Shown piece after piece: positions 33,737 to 45,161 of a stretch of DNA of 64,000 nt. The stretch is from Xylona heveae TC161 (Eukaryota; Ascomycota; Xylonomycetes; Xylonales; Xylonaceae), in the NCBI RefSeq assembly GCF_001619985.1, contig NW_017264198.1:620001-684000 (forward strand), read 5' to 3'. How positions within the stretch are numbered: the first letter of the stretch is position 1; every line of letters begins with the position of its first letter. The translations under genes and the position numbers were made by a program. The notes under the pieces are model-generated. The model did no database searches. It was not told the origin of the DNA and was given only the letters and a program-made list of their open reading frames with translations.

Positions 33737-35054
33737 ATGGCGGGCGCGCGAAAGCGCCGTGCGGTAAGTTTGGGATGATTTGCAATCAAACCCAGACCAT
33801 GCCTTCATGAGGACTGAGAACATTAGCTAATGAGATTGAATGCAGTCCCGGCAAGAAGAAGAGGATGAAGTGGCCGCCGAACTTCTGACGCAAGCCTCAA
33901 CACGACGCCGGCAGCGGCGTGCATCAGATTCATCGGCTGGCGAATCCGCCGGAGAATTCGAGGAAGTGTCAATGACCCAGGGGGATGGCGGAGGAAGCTT
34001 GGAACAAATGACCAAAAATTTGGTACGGCTGGCTTTGGCATCAGAATACTCGCGGCAGCCCATACGTCGCTCCGATATCAGTGCTAAAGGTACGTGTTTT
34101 GGTTGCGAACTGTTCGATGCATCGTGCTGTTTCTTCAAAATAATCTCGGCGCCACTCATCTCACATACTTCTTTGCAAGTCTTTGACACCACTGACTGAC
34201 CTTTCTCGCCGGCGAAATACAGTGCTTGGATCCCATGGTAGACAATTTAGAAATGTCTTCACAGAAGCGCAAGGCGAGCTTCGTGATAAATTTGGGATGG
34301 AGATGGTCGAACTCCCGCTCAAAGAGAAAGTGACGGTAGCTCAGCGTCGAGGTAAGCTATCTATAAGGTCTTAGTCTAAGAGGACAGTGTTGATCTACGG
34401 ATTAATCACTATACTGCATCTACCCGGAAAAGGAATCGATGGCTGACGTTTAACTATAAAGCTGCCCAAAGGAGCGAAAAGACTGCAACAACAAGTAATT
34501 CCTGGATCCTGCGGTCAATCCTTCCGCCTGCTTATCGATCCAATACCACCATTTTACCGCCCCCCAAAGTCCCGACAGACTATGATGAGAGCACATACAT
34601 TGCCCTTTACACCTTCATTATTTCACTGATTTCTCTAAGTGGTGGGGCAATAGCCGAAGCAAAGCTTGATAGGTACCTCAGACGCACAAATACCGATCAG
34701 TATACGCCCCTCGACAAAACCGAGAAACTGTTGGCGCAAATGTGTAAGGATGGATACCTGGTCAAAGTAAAAGATACGTCGACAGGCGAAGAGTCCATCG
34801 AATACCTAGTCGGGCCTCGTGGAAAACTTGAAGTTGGTGAAGCTGGTGTCACCGGTTTGATCAAAACCGTCTACGGTGACAGTGTCGAACCAGATGACAT
34901 GGACAAAAGAATCAAAAGAAGTCTCGGTATCCAAGAAAATGCAGCCACGAGTGCTGAGAATGGCGGTGCCACCGAAATTGCACCGAACCGTGGACCCGGG
35001 AGACCAAGGCGCGCGGCAGATGAAGAAGACGATGATGGATCATATGGACGTTGA
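33737..35054 (+). CDS. nse3: Smc5/6 complex subunit Nse3 (MAGE domain)
   Basis: Exons are 33737-33763 (27 nt), 33846-34089, 34223-34351 and 34462-35054 (330 aa). Nse3 partners with Nse1 and Nse4 in the Smc5/6 complex for DNA repair and chromosome segregation. The MAGE homology domain begins with NLVRLALASEYSRQPIRRSDI and continues through FTEAQGELRDKFGMEMVELP. It then reads LYTFIISLISLSGGAIAEAKLDRYLRR and LLAQMCKDGYLVKVKD, which are winged-helix elements. The N-terminus is basic then acidic. The C-terminal tail has an AT-hook-like RGPGRPRRA motif. Splices are canonical. Confidence 0.93.
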
Positions 35055-35148
35055 AAGAAGTAGGGATGGAACAAGTGCAAGCTCTCACTCGTGGACGGCT
35101 TCGATAACAAATTTCTCGATCTCAAGTAGGATGGTCGTTGTAATATGT

Positions 35149-35958
35149 TCAACAATGGACGTGTGCTGGCAGCAAGTTACACTTGCTATATTTGGAAGAA
35201 GTCTCTGTCGGCTTTGATGAATGAAGATTTCCGACATTTCCATTTGCGGTTGGCTTTGCCGCTTCGTCATTCTCGAGATGCCTCCCAACATAGATTGATG
35301 ACAGCTGTCCGAGGCCTCTGATATATTTTTCAAGGAATATAGGGCCGGAGATGCTCGCTGTCTCAAACGTTGCACTGGCACGGAGCGGTTCCATCATACT
35401 CATATGAAATGTGGTACCTGAAACGTCTGTTAGGATCGCGTCTGGATTGAGCTTCGATCTTTTGCAATCCACAGTTGGGAACCATGGCAAGAGGTGCTCT
35501 TTCTGTAGGGTGAATATGGTCTCCACCGCGTGGGCAAACGGTGTTGATGGGAATGAGATATCAATTTTGAAGGGGTTGGTATGGAATCCGATATCCAACC
35601 ACGCTAAGAGCGCGCGGAGAGCACTTCCTTGACTGTCTGGCTGTCTTTCCATTGAAAGCGACAAAGTGTGTTCAAGGGCACGTGTTTTGATTGTAATCTT
35701 TTTGAGAAATTGCATCGCCTCAGGGGGTATGAGAAAATTTCTCGAATGAGTGTCCCAATGGAAAACATTTGAGCTGAAGATTGCCTCAATATCCTCTGGG
35801 TGTTTCTGACAAATCTTAAGGACCTTTCGGAGAAGTATCCCTTTTGTTTGAGGGGCGGCAGGCAAATGTGCATCAAAACAGTAAATGTGGACCTCCTCTG
35901 TTGGATCCTTTAGGATCTTACGGAGGGGACGCAATTTTCCGGCCCTGGGATCTCTCAT
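35149..35958 (-). CDS. Unrecognised fungal protein, about 269 aa
   Basis: The frame is open from about 36075 to TGA/TAA at 35149. The first ATG in it is at 35958 (MRDPRAGKLRPL). The open upstream part, with an AG acceptor-like site near 35970, suggests that a 5' exon might be missing. The body has EVHIYCFDAHLP, DIEAIFSSNVFHWDTHSRNF and IPPEAMQFLKKITIK. That layout recalls fungal proteins annotated near F-box or DUF7730 types, where a predicted strand with a 'SxNxF' element precedes a leucine-rich part. This resemblance is weak. There is no signal peptide or membrane span. The gene ends 94 bp from the NSE3 stop (convergent). Confidence 0.6.
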   Translation of the reverse strand: MRDPRAGKLRPLRKILKDPTEEVHIYCFDAHLPAAPQTKGILLRKVLKICQKHPEDIEAIFSSNVFHWDTHSRNFLIPPEAMQFLKKITIKTRALEHTLSLSMERQPDSQGSALRALLAWLDIGFHTNPFKIDISFPSTPFAHAVETIFTLQKEHLLPWFPTVDCKRSKLNPDAILTDVSGTTFHMSMMEPLRASATFETASISGPIFLEKYIRGLGQLSSIYVGRHLENDEAAKPTANGNVGNLHSSKPTETSSKYSKCNLLPAHVHC

Positions 35959-36797
35959 CCTGATGAAACAATTATCTAATAGCGTTGAGATAGGCAGTCT
36001 GGTGGTCCGGGGTTTGCGCTGATCCCGTCGTGTGATGAGATGGGCCGTGTCGATTTGCTTGTCAGTATTTGGCAATCAGGTTCGGAAGGATACCAGACGA
36101 GATTTAATGTAAAGTGTTTTCCTATAAAGTGAAGGTAAACAGTGATTCATGTTCAAAAGGTGTATCCTACGTATTTGGTCGCGATGTAAACAAAGATCCG
36201 GTTATGGCCGTGTCCGTTTTCGGCGATTGTGAGGATGTCCTAATGGAGAAGCAGCATCCTTAGGGCTTCCCTTTTCCAGAAATTGAGAGACTACCATAAC
36301 TACACACTGGAGACGCGACGACGTTAAAGTGATATCAACTGCAATTATCCTCCATATAGATTAGAGGCCTAGAAACTCCTGCAATAGGGTAGGCTGCGCG
36401 TTCAGTATGTCTTTTGGCGGCCGATGGTTATCCGCAACAACTTGACCATGCCATTTTATCCTATGCGCTCTAAGCTCTCCTTCTAATACCTCCCATAATC
36501 AGACGTTGCCAATAACGGTCTGCTGACCTCCTAATTGATCATCCACTCAATGTCTAAAACCCATCACTGGCTCGGTGCAAATGTCCGTTACTGCCTGAAA
36601 GTTTGTACGGAGCTGTCTTGTGATACCTGGCCTACTGCATGCATTGCATAGTCTAGGGCAAGCTCTCCCGGCAATACGTTTCATCCATCATCAACCATCC
36701 TCCATGTCCCTCCCCAAGATGTCAATTATACCTCAGTCATCCCTTTCCTGTCTGCCCATCATCTACTAATGTTGAGTGGTTGTCCACGGTATCCATC
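35959..36797. other. Promoter region of SPP1 and possible 5' part of the minus-strand gene
   Basis: 839 bp. The first 117 bp remain open in frame with the minus-strand gene. The remainder holds no coding signal. An upstream ATG overlapping the SPP1 start is listed separately. Confidence 0.45.
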
Positions 36798-36825
36798 ATG
36801 TCGTTCACATTGCCAGAGCTTTTGA
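36769..36825 (+). promoter_or_regulatory. Upstream ORF overlapping the SPP1 start codon
   Basis: An ATG at 36769 opens 18 codons and stops with TGA at 36823-36825. It is out of frame with the SPP1 ATG at 36798 and overlaps it. If the mRNA begins upstream of 36769, ribosomes using this ATG would miss the main start. The transcript start is unknown. Confidence 0.4.
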
Positions 36826-39555
36826 ATCCCAGCCCACAGCCAGAAGACACTGGTCTCCAGGGGGGAAGAAAGTCGCCTTCGCCGCCAGCGCAAACTCCCT
36901 TACAGCGGCCGCAGCTTCCCCCGGTAGATTCGATTCGATTGGAAAATGCGCAGAGGGTAAATCATAGACCTGGCGATAACAACAACTTTATCGCATCGGC
37001 GCATGATGCTGCCGACGCGCTCGCGTATCTGGCTAACTCCGCTGGCCCACCCTTGCCGCGTGTTGGATCGCCTGGAAGATTAGGACCAAATTCCGTTCTG
37101 GAAAATCCAAAGCATTACGTCTCCCAAGATTGTCAGGAAAAGCTTCCTGGAGATTCTTTCAGACCGATCGCAGCACCTGTCGAACCATCACCGCCACACG
37201 AACCGCGCCGGGCTTCGACTTTATCGACGTTAGACCAGTACCACCACCGAAACCATTCCTCTGCAGAGCAGCTAGAACAGCGGAGACACGCCATTGAATT
37301 GAGCTCAGAATTACCTCCGCCTAGACTGCCTCCTATTCGGCCGACATTCTTTTCTACCCTGGATGCTCGAATGCCTGAGCAACCTTCTGAGCGAACCGCT
37401 TCACCCCGAAATGAAGACAACCCGCCCCAAACATCAGCCTTTGCTGATGCCACAATGTCGGACGCAACTCCGAAGCGGGAGACGCCTGGAAGTGACGCAA
37501 TAGACAATGAAAACAAAAATGAGGCATCGAGGGAAGCCGCGAAAGAAGCAAAGGCTGAAGTCGGTGCACCGACACCCGGCCAACTTGCCCCAGACGCACG
37601 GGAGCCTACTTATACCCACACTGAGCCTGTCACTGCTCAGATACGCCAGCCTTCCCCGGGGCCTTTACCCACGCTTCAAGAACCTTCTATTACATCACCT
37701 CCCTCGGTCCAGGTAAAGGCAGAACCCTCTGCCACTCCAAGGGAGCCTTCTCCATCCTCACCTCTCCCTCCTGCTGTCAAGGAAAGCAAGCCATCAGGAC
37801 AAGATTTGGGCATGGAACAATTGTCTGTACCTGGGGAAGCAGGTGAAGTCAAGGACGAAGGCAGTATCAAAGCGTCATCGACTCGTGGCTCAACTCCGGC
37901 TCAGAGTGCCATTGGGACGACAGGCTCAACGAAACAGGGCGAAAGTAAGAAGCGTGCTGCTCCAAAGTCGACGTCAAAGAAAGGAACAGCGTCAACTATA
38001 AAGAAGCCCGCAGCAAAAAAGCGTCGTCTATCCACCGAGAGTGTCGAGGGGGGCCGGTCAAGTAAACGTTCTGCAACTCCGGCAAGCTCTCGTGCCTCCA
38101 AAGGTCCAGCCAATCGCAAGTATTCCGCCACGCCGCTTGCCAGTTCCCCGGGGCCAGACGAAGAAGATGTAGAGGATGACGGCCAAATCTTCTGCATCTG
38201 TCGGAAGCCTGATAACCATACATGGATGATTGCTTGCGATGGCGGGTGTGACGATTGGTTTCACGGGAAATGCGTAAAGATCAATGAGGAAGATGGAGAT
38301 TTGATTGACAGATATGTTTGTATGCGCTACCATTCCCGATTCCTCTCATCCTCATCTCGATTTTGACACTGACCTATATTGCGCCAAAGGTCCTAACTGC
38401 TCGGAAGCTGGGTACGGACATACCAGCTGGAAGCCCATGTGTCGCCTCAATGGATGTCGACAGCCAGCTCGGCTTAGCAAAAACAATCTTTCAAAATATT
38501 GTTCCGACGAGCATGGCCAAGAGTTTATGCGTCAGAGCATGCTTCGAATCAAACCAGACCTGTCAAGCACCACATCCTCCAAGGGCAAACGATCTCGGGC
38601 GGGCGCCGCAGGGGCAGCAACAGCAACAGCAGCAGCGTCATCACATAATGCGGCTCATCATGAGACGATCGAGGCTGAGACCAAAGGCGGCGTGCTTAAG
38701 CCCTCTGAAATAAGCACATTAGTGAAATCCGCCACATCGATAGACACTTTCCGCCGTCTAGGGGAGAGCATTCTGCCATTATCCCCACCCGCAACCAACA
38801 CCAGTCCTCACTCCTCTCCACCCCCTCGTTCCTCTGCCTCAGCAGCAGCAGCTGCTGCTGCTGCGACCGTGGCAGCGGTAGCGCCACCAACCCTCGCTAC
38901 ACCGAGTCTCGAACTCACGCCCCCTGAAGCTCTTCAACTGTCGCACATTTCCGCGCAAAAGGCATCCCTCAAAGACCGACGCTTGGCACTACAAGACCGC
39001 GAACGTTTTACCCATCTCATCAAAGACGCTGCACGACGCCATCTGGAAACCACTCATGGCGGCCAGAAAGCTGCCAAGGATCTATGCGGTTACGACCCCC
39101 GCCTCGCCTGGTCCGATGACGAGTTTGACGAATGGCGTCTCTCCGAAGCAGGGCGCCGTGCATTCTCCACGGATATTATTGACGAGGAGCCGCGAGCCAA
39201 TGAGGCCGAGCCCGGTGCTGGTACTGGTCCCGATGCCGATGGGCCTGTCATGGATGGCATAGAGACGAATGCTGTTTCCTCCAATCCAGAATCTGCTCCT
39301 GCAGCTCCCGCCGCCTCCAACACCACCACCACCAACCCTTATGATCGTATATGCACTCGAAAACGCTGCGAGCGGCACAAACAATGGCTCAAAGTCGCAA
39401 TGCAGGATCTCAGATTCGAAGAGGCAAATCTCGCAGATGACATGCGCAGGCTGGAACGCGAAGAAGGCGGTATTCGTGAACGAGCTGCCTTGCGTGCTCT
39501 CGGGGCTGGCGCGGGCGCTAATCCCAAGGAGGGCAACGTCGAGGTTGTTGGTTAG
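36798..39555 (+). CDS. spp1: COMPASS subunit Spp1 (PHD finger)
   Basis: Exons are 36798-38319 and 38390-39555 (895 aa). Spp1 (CXXC1-like) reads H3K4 methylation through its PHD finger and is part of the Set1/COMPASS methyltransferase; in yeast it also links H3K4me to meiotic breaks. The PHD finger (residues about 462-512) reads FCICRKPDN, WMIACDGGCDDWFHGKCV and YVCPNC, with the last Cys pair formed across the splice. A second Cys/His element follows (CRLNGCRQPARLSKNNLSKY, then C). The 450-residue N-terminal region is disordered and Pro/Ser/Glu-rich with a Lys-rich stretch. Poly-Ala runs and a C-terminal coiled coil follow, with CTRKRCERHKQWL. It is much longer than the yeast protein because of the disordered N-terminus. 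Confidence 0.93.
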
Positions 39556-39561
39556 ATGCTC

Positions 39562-39575
39562 TGTTGTTGTTGTTG

Positions 39576-39611
<36 letters not shown>

Positions 39612-39623
39612 TCGTCGTCGTCG
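39562..39623. repeat. Compound trinucleotide microsatellite after the SPP1 stop
   Basis: Starting six bases after the SPP1 stop codon, about seven TGT/GTT units run into about nine GCT/CTG units and four GTC units, 62 bp in all. If transcribed it is the start of the 3' UTR. The rest of the gap to 40017 is A/T-rich, with no gene. Confidence 0.9.
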
Positions 39624-40017
39624 TGTACGTCCTGTCTTATTGTGTTATTGTGTATTAATATTTGCTTTGCGTGGCGTTTATGTGCATTGTTTGGTGTGGT
39701 GTGGATTTTTCCCATGGGCTTTTAGTCTCGACATGCAATTACTCCAAAAGTTTCTTTTTTTTCTTATTTCTTGAAAATGGCACAGTACGGATGGGTTTGG
39801 GTTTGGGGAATGGATATCTATTTGAATTATGGAAAAAGTTTCTTCATCAGTGGCGTAAAATGAAGCACGTTACTCTCAGTATTAGTACTCCACAAATAAA
39901 ACGTACAGAAATGATTTGATATTCTCCTAGCCCACGTCCATGCAACACATGGCTCAGTACGACAGGGTACAAGTTGCTATGCATTCATTCCCCATCATAA
40001 CACCTGTCAAGTCAAAT

Positions 40018-41987
40018 TCAAATCCCAGCAGCCTGATAAAAGTCATTAATGCCCGCACGCACCCCTTGTTCAAATTCCCAGACAAAAGGTCCTGCTTGAC
40101 CAGACTCGAGAATCCGTTTCCGCACCCACACGTCGAGGCAGCCAATCTTGTCTGCGCCGAGGCCAGATAACCCAAGGCCCTCTCGCGCCTGGAAGAAGAC
40201 CATGGCGTCTGAGAATCCCACGTCCCAGCCGGCTGCGTACCGCCAAAACTCAAACGTCTGGCCTGGCGCAGCGTTGTGCCAGTAGTTCTCGTGGCCGGTG
40301 ACGGAAGCGTCTCGTCGGCTCTGGCGCTGAGACTGAGCGGTGCCGATGCGCGACTGGACGTCTTTAACGGCGAGTAGCAGATTCGGCGGAGGTGTAATGG
40401 CCGAAGAGTTGGTTTGTTGTACGAACCCCCATTCGCCGCCGTCCATCCAGTCCTGCTCAGTGCTCATGTTAGCTTATGTTTCTTGCTATACAAAATTTGA
40501 GTAGAATGCACTTCTATAGGCCGAAAAAATGAAAATGAAAATAAGAGGAAATAACATGAATCATGTATAAGGGGAAGAAAGGACTTGCCATTTTATATGT
40601 CCAAAAGTAGCTTCCACCAGCCTTTTGCTGCCAAGTTTGAGACTCGACATGGCCAAACTGCTCAACGAGCCCTGGCCGATCGGCGTCGCTGACTTTGGCC
40701 CACGTCTGCCCGTCCATGACACAGCTGTATTCTCCTACAATGACCTGCGCGGCGCCGTGAGTGAAGACATCGCCTTGCTTGCCGTTCAATTCGCCCAGCT
40801 CTTGGGGCACGCCGGCGATAATCTGCTGTGGGGTCTCGGCCTTGTTTGCGTCAGAAAAGCAGTAATACTTGTGGGTATCCACGATGATGGGGTTCGTGAA
40901 ACCCGCAGCCAAGGTGTTTTTGGTGTCGCAATAGGAGACGGCCTGTCTCAGGTTCCAAGCGTCGCTGATGTACAAGGGCATGGTGTTGTCCACGTGCAGG
41001 ATGGCGCCAATGACGCTGTCATACCAGGCGTACATGCCCGGAGCGTCCCAAATGGCTTCGTTACACAGCTGCAGTCCGACCACTCCGTCCATGGCCCTCG
41101 CTTCTTGGGCCATGAAAACTAGGCATTGCTGTGCAAGTGAAAGGTTGCCGCTGTTTCCCCATAGATCTGCCTTGCCGCTGCTGGTGCCGGAGTGGGCGTC
41201 CCCATTCGCTCCTCCGGGGAGAGCATGCAGGTCCAGCAAGACTCCGATACCATGGGAACGGGCTCGCGCAACAAAGGTCTTCACCGCATTCCATGCATTC
41301 ACGTACACTTGGGCTGGCGCTCCAGCAAAAGGCGTGTTATTGGTAAAGGCTGGCCCAAGTGTAAAGTATCCTATGGGAAGTCGTATGGTAGTGCCTTGAT
41401 AACTATTAGCAATCAAACTTATATTGGCAGTTCCTTCTCATGTTACGCAAGTGGTCCAAGTCATCTCAATGTTTTCGGATGTATACGAGAGTCTTGTCAG
41501 GTAGTTGAATCAGGTAGTCCTTACAATGAGCAGTGTTCACGAGCCAGCTAAAATCTGAATCTGAAACCGCATTGGACCAGTGGTTTTCCCATTTTGCTCG
41601 AGTTGCATCAAGTCCTTGACTCTTCAAGCATCTGTGAGTTACTGTGTCAATCTTTATATATTTGGTTGTTTCTTTTGGGGCGGCTCAAAATATGAAGTGC
41701 AAAATGGTGCAGTCTTACGCGTTCACGGCGTCGAGTTCGCTTCCCCCTGCAGCTCCCTCGACGAACATGCTGGGCGTCAGCCATTGCTCCAGAACAAAGA
41801 TACTGCCAAGATTTGTCCCGTGATGATAGCGGTATCGTAGAATATCAGTAGGGGTCGGAGGCTGGATCCTGGAAGGCGTATCTTGTTGGTGGATAATCTG
41901 CTGTTGTGCTTGGTTCCCTTGGGAAGAAGGAAACTGGGACTGCACATCACGTAAAGAGGCTTTGGCTTTTTTAATGAAGCTCTTCAT
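40018..41987 (-). CDS. GH5 exo-beta-1,3-glucanase, intracellular type (Exg3-like)
   Basis: Exons are 41987-41719, 41631-41525, 41394-40589 and 40452-40018 (538 aa). The fold and motifs are those of GH5 exo-glucanases: GSIFVLEQWLTPSMF, SIRLP-like TTIRLPIGYFTLGP, the acid/base Glu in LQLCNEAIW, and the nucleophile Glu in VIVGEYSCV, then GSYFWTYKMDWMDGGEWGF. The N-terminus (MKSFIKKAKASLRDVQSQF) is basic and not a signal peptide, so the enzyme should be cytosolic, as for fission yeast Exg3. Intron 3 (40453-40588) has a GC donor (ATG/GCAAGT) with CAG acceptor; no GT donor gives the conserved KMDWM junction. The microbial substrate is presumed beta-1,3-glucan. Confidence 0.9.
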
Positions 41988-42762
41988 TCTGACACTGTCG
42001 AATATCGAAACTCAAGGTTGAAAACTGCTCCAAATAATAATAATGCTCTGCAAAAAATGGAGGTTGAAAACAAGAAAACCACAATCTATTTCAGCTATAG
42101 GTAGTATTTATCTGCAAGGGCGACGAAAGATTCGCGACGATTTGCGATCGTCAGCAGGTAGAGCAGTTGCGGATGTGGAAGGGCATGACTGGACAAGACA
42201 CGAGTCATTCATTGGCTTGGTCAGTCGATGGATTGCCAGCTGCCAAGAGGACGACCAACCCCAGATCTTGTGACGTAGCGAGAATATAAATGCACTGGCA
42301 ACCTTGGATTGGAGGGGAAGATGGCGATCCCTCGTGCGAGAAGGGAACGGTCAGCTTGAAGACAAAACCCTGAAGAATCAATAATTGAAACTCTATCTGA
42401 GCACATTAATGATCTTCCCTAACTCATAGTGATGCAAAATATGGTTGGTAGAGATGGTTTCTGCAGTACAATGATATCGCGCTAAACTGAAATTGCACAC
42501 GGGATAGGTCACGCCTATCGATAAGAGCTATATCCTGTCCGTCAATATAATAACCACCAAATACAAATGAATAATGACAGCCCCAACAACATCGCCGTAG
42601 AACGCCCTCTGCTAATGCCTCTTGCAGATGGATGCTTTATATCAGACAAAGAAAATTGATGGGTAAAAGGTCAGCAAAAGATGGTCAAGGGCACTAAAAT
42701 GATACATCATGTTGAAACATTTTGTCGCAACGTGGCCGTCATCCCCCACATAACGAGCAAAT
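41988..42762. other. Intergenic, myotubularin 3' end and GH5 promoter
   Basis: 775 bp between two minus-strand genes. There are a few T/A-rich stretches and no feature I can support. Confidence 0.5.
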
Positions 42763-45161
42763 TTACTGCATCTCCACCTCCATTTCGGGCCGAGGAGGGC
42801 CGGGGCTCCTAGAGCCTCGTGGGCCTCGTCCCTTACCGCTCAGGGTCAGCCCTGACAATCCACTCCCGAGACTGGCCACACGGTTTGATGATCGCATACT
42901 GGGTGCACCAATGTCGGGCACACCAGCACCTAAGCTCGTTTCTGATGTTTCAACGCCAGTCAAAACACCAGGCGAACTTCTAACAGAGTTAAACGTCGGC
43001 CCATTCATCTCCGCATCGGTACGGCCAAAAACTTCGTTCCACCACCGAACCTCGTTGACCCGGGGCAGGAGCAATCTTTCGTGGCCCTTCTCCCTATCGT
43101 CAATAAGAGGGTCGTAATTTTCATTTATAAATTGCGCTTTTCGGGCTAGAAAATAGTCCCACACGCTCCTTGTTCTTTCCTTGACCTTGGCCTCCACGCG
43201 ATCCTTTTCATTGTTGTAGAGAAACGTGCCATATTGGCACGAATACAGGTGATACAAAAGCCTGCGAAGAAACCGCTCGTTGAATTCAAAACGTGTCGGA
43301 TACTGGTACAGGAGTTGGTACGTTGCATCAAGGAATTGGTGGAAAACGGGGCTGGTTTCCTTCACTTTGGTGACCTCTCTGTCGCCTTGTGCACCTTCTT
43401 TGGCGGTTGCGTTTCGTTTCCTCGAAGAAGGTGACACGTCAAAGGGCGTCATTTCGCCGTCGGACTCGGCGAGAGAATCGCGGCTCGCGTTGTCTTTGTT
43501 GAAGAATCCCTTGGCACTTAGAAGAGCATTCTCAAATGCATTTCCTCCTCCACTGGGGTTGAGACCGCTTCCGCTCCCTGCGCTTCCAACCCCCCCGAGC
43601 CTTTCATTTTCGATGACGAACCATTTCTCGCTGTTGAGAAATCCAGATCGGTGACGAAACATATGCCCAAATGAAAGCCAGTCCTTCTCCACAAGAACTA
43701 TGAAGCCTTCAAGTGTTCGATAATACGGGTCTAAACAGAGTTGGCTCAGAGAGCTGAGCTGACTAGTTCGATCCCAACCATCCGAGCAGTGAATCAAAAC
43801 ATGCGAATGTTGGAGCGCTATCTGTCTCGCAATCAACGCAGCCCCTTCTAGCATGCTTGTAATATGTTTGAGCCAACCGCTTCTGGCAAGCTGCTCACGG
43901 TTGGGAGGCAGAGGAGTGAGATCGGAATCTTTCAGTGCATCCATTACTTTATTCAAAGAATCGCGCATGACATGGATGTTGTCAATTCCCAAATATGCCT
44001 TTGCCGCAAACGGATAGTGATCCATGTTCTCCGAGCCTAGTCCGACAGCCTGCATCGCATAAGCGTTGACAGTGGGCCGAGCATCGACAATTAAGTTATG
44101 CTGTTGAGCCCCATAGGTCCGATGTTCACTTGAGCCAGACCCTGCGCTCGCCCGCCATAGGACCTCATCCTCCAGAGCCTCTGTGTCGGTCATACTATTC
44201 TCCAGGCTAGCATTGCCAGCTTCCACTTGGCTCGGCTCAGGGCTCGAGTCGAATTCAGTCTGGGAGGACTGCGTAGATAAGATTCGAGGCTTCGAGCTTG
44301 CAAATATAGCTGCAACAAGCTTTTCATCCTGAATGCTCCGGTTGCCTCGAACTCCCACAAGAGGCTGAGAGCTGCGCGTTATAGTGCAATTGTTTATAGG
44401 ATGGAGGTAGGTCAGTACTGGTATTCGAACCCTCGAGCGATATTTCCCAGCATAATTGAGCACATTATCAGATATCGTTGCTGGCACCGGCAGGAGTGCT
44501 GGGTACGTTGGTGAATACTATTGTCCACTCAGTCAATTTCTGGCTTTCAGGTAATATCTTTTCTGTTTTTCCAAAGAAAAAAAGCTTACTTGGTAATCAG
44601 TGTTGATGTGCGATATCCTCCAGCCCGCGCCTGGGGCTTCCTCGGTGACTCCCATTCTTTGCCATTCTTTCACAGGGTCGTACACATCCCAACCGTTGAC
44701 ATGCTTCTCAGGGGACTGAGGCCTGTAGCTAAATGCGTAGAGCTTCTCTATGCGGCCGAGCTTGCATGTTAGAGATCGGATTGTCTCATAAGCGTCCCTC
44801 GCAGGCCGTTCGTCTAAGAAATGGAAAGCAACGAAGACAAAGTCACGGCATCGCAATCTGATTGAAGGCTGTTGGTGGGACGCTGTAGGAGCAGGCCTAT
44901 ATGTGCATGACGCTATCATAGGATAGGTTATCCATAATTCTTTGGGCCGTATCTTCTGCGGAATACCCGAAGCATCTTCAGTGGGGGATGCGGGGATGTG
45001 ACTAAATATGAGGTGGTGAGGCGTGAGGTGCAGAGTTCCTTGCAATGTAATGCCGCGGCGGATGATGTTAACATCATCAACCTGTAAAGCCCATCAGACT
45101 CTCTTGCGCCTATGCAGCGTATCAAACAATGTCCTACCTTGGAAATCCGTATCTTATCCAT
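42763..45161 (-). CDS. ymr1: Myotubularin-type phosphoinositide 3-phosphatase
   Basis: Exons are 45161-45138 (24 nt), 45081-44590 and 44517-42763 (756 aa). The enzyme removes the 3-phosphate from PI3P and PI(3,5)P2 on endosome or vacuole membranes. An N-terminal PH-GRAM domain starts MDKIRISKV, then GTLHLTPHHLIFSH and ITYPMIASCTYRP. The phosphatase domain has INTDYQYSPTYPALLPVPA across the second splice, then WRASAGSGSSEHRTYGAQQH. The CX5R catalytic loop HCSDGWDRTSQ encodes Cys and Arg near plus position 43771-43791. FIVLVEKDWLSFGHMFRHR follows. An insert of about 85 disordered residues splits the domain. The C-terminus is Gly/Pro-rich. It is the fungal Ymr1 orthologue by structure. Confidence 0.95.

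Noticed and set aside
39269-39774. Frames rich in Cys or Val across the SPP1 3' end
   Set aside because: They are translations of the trinucleotide repeat and of the SPP1 coding region in other frames.
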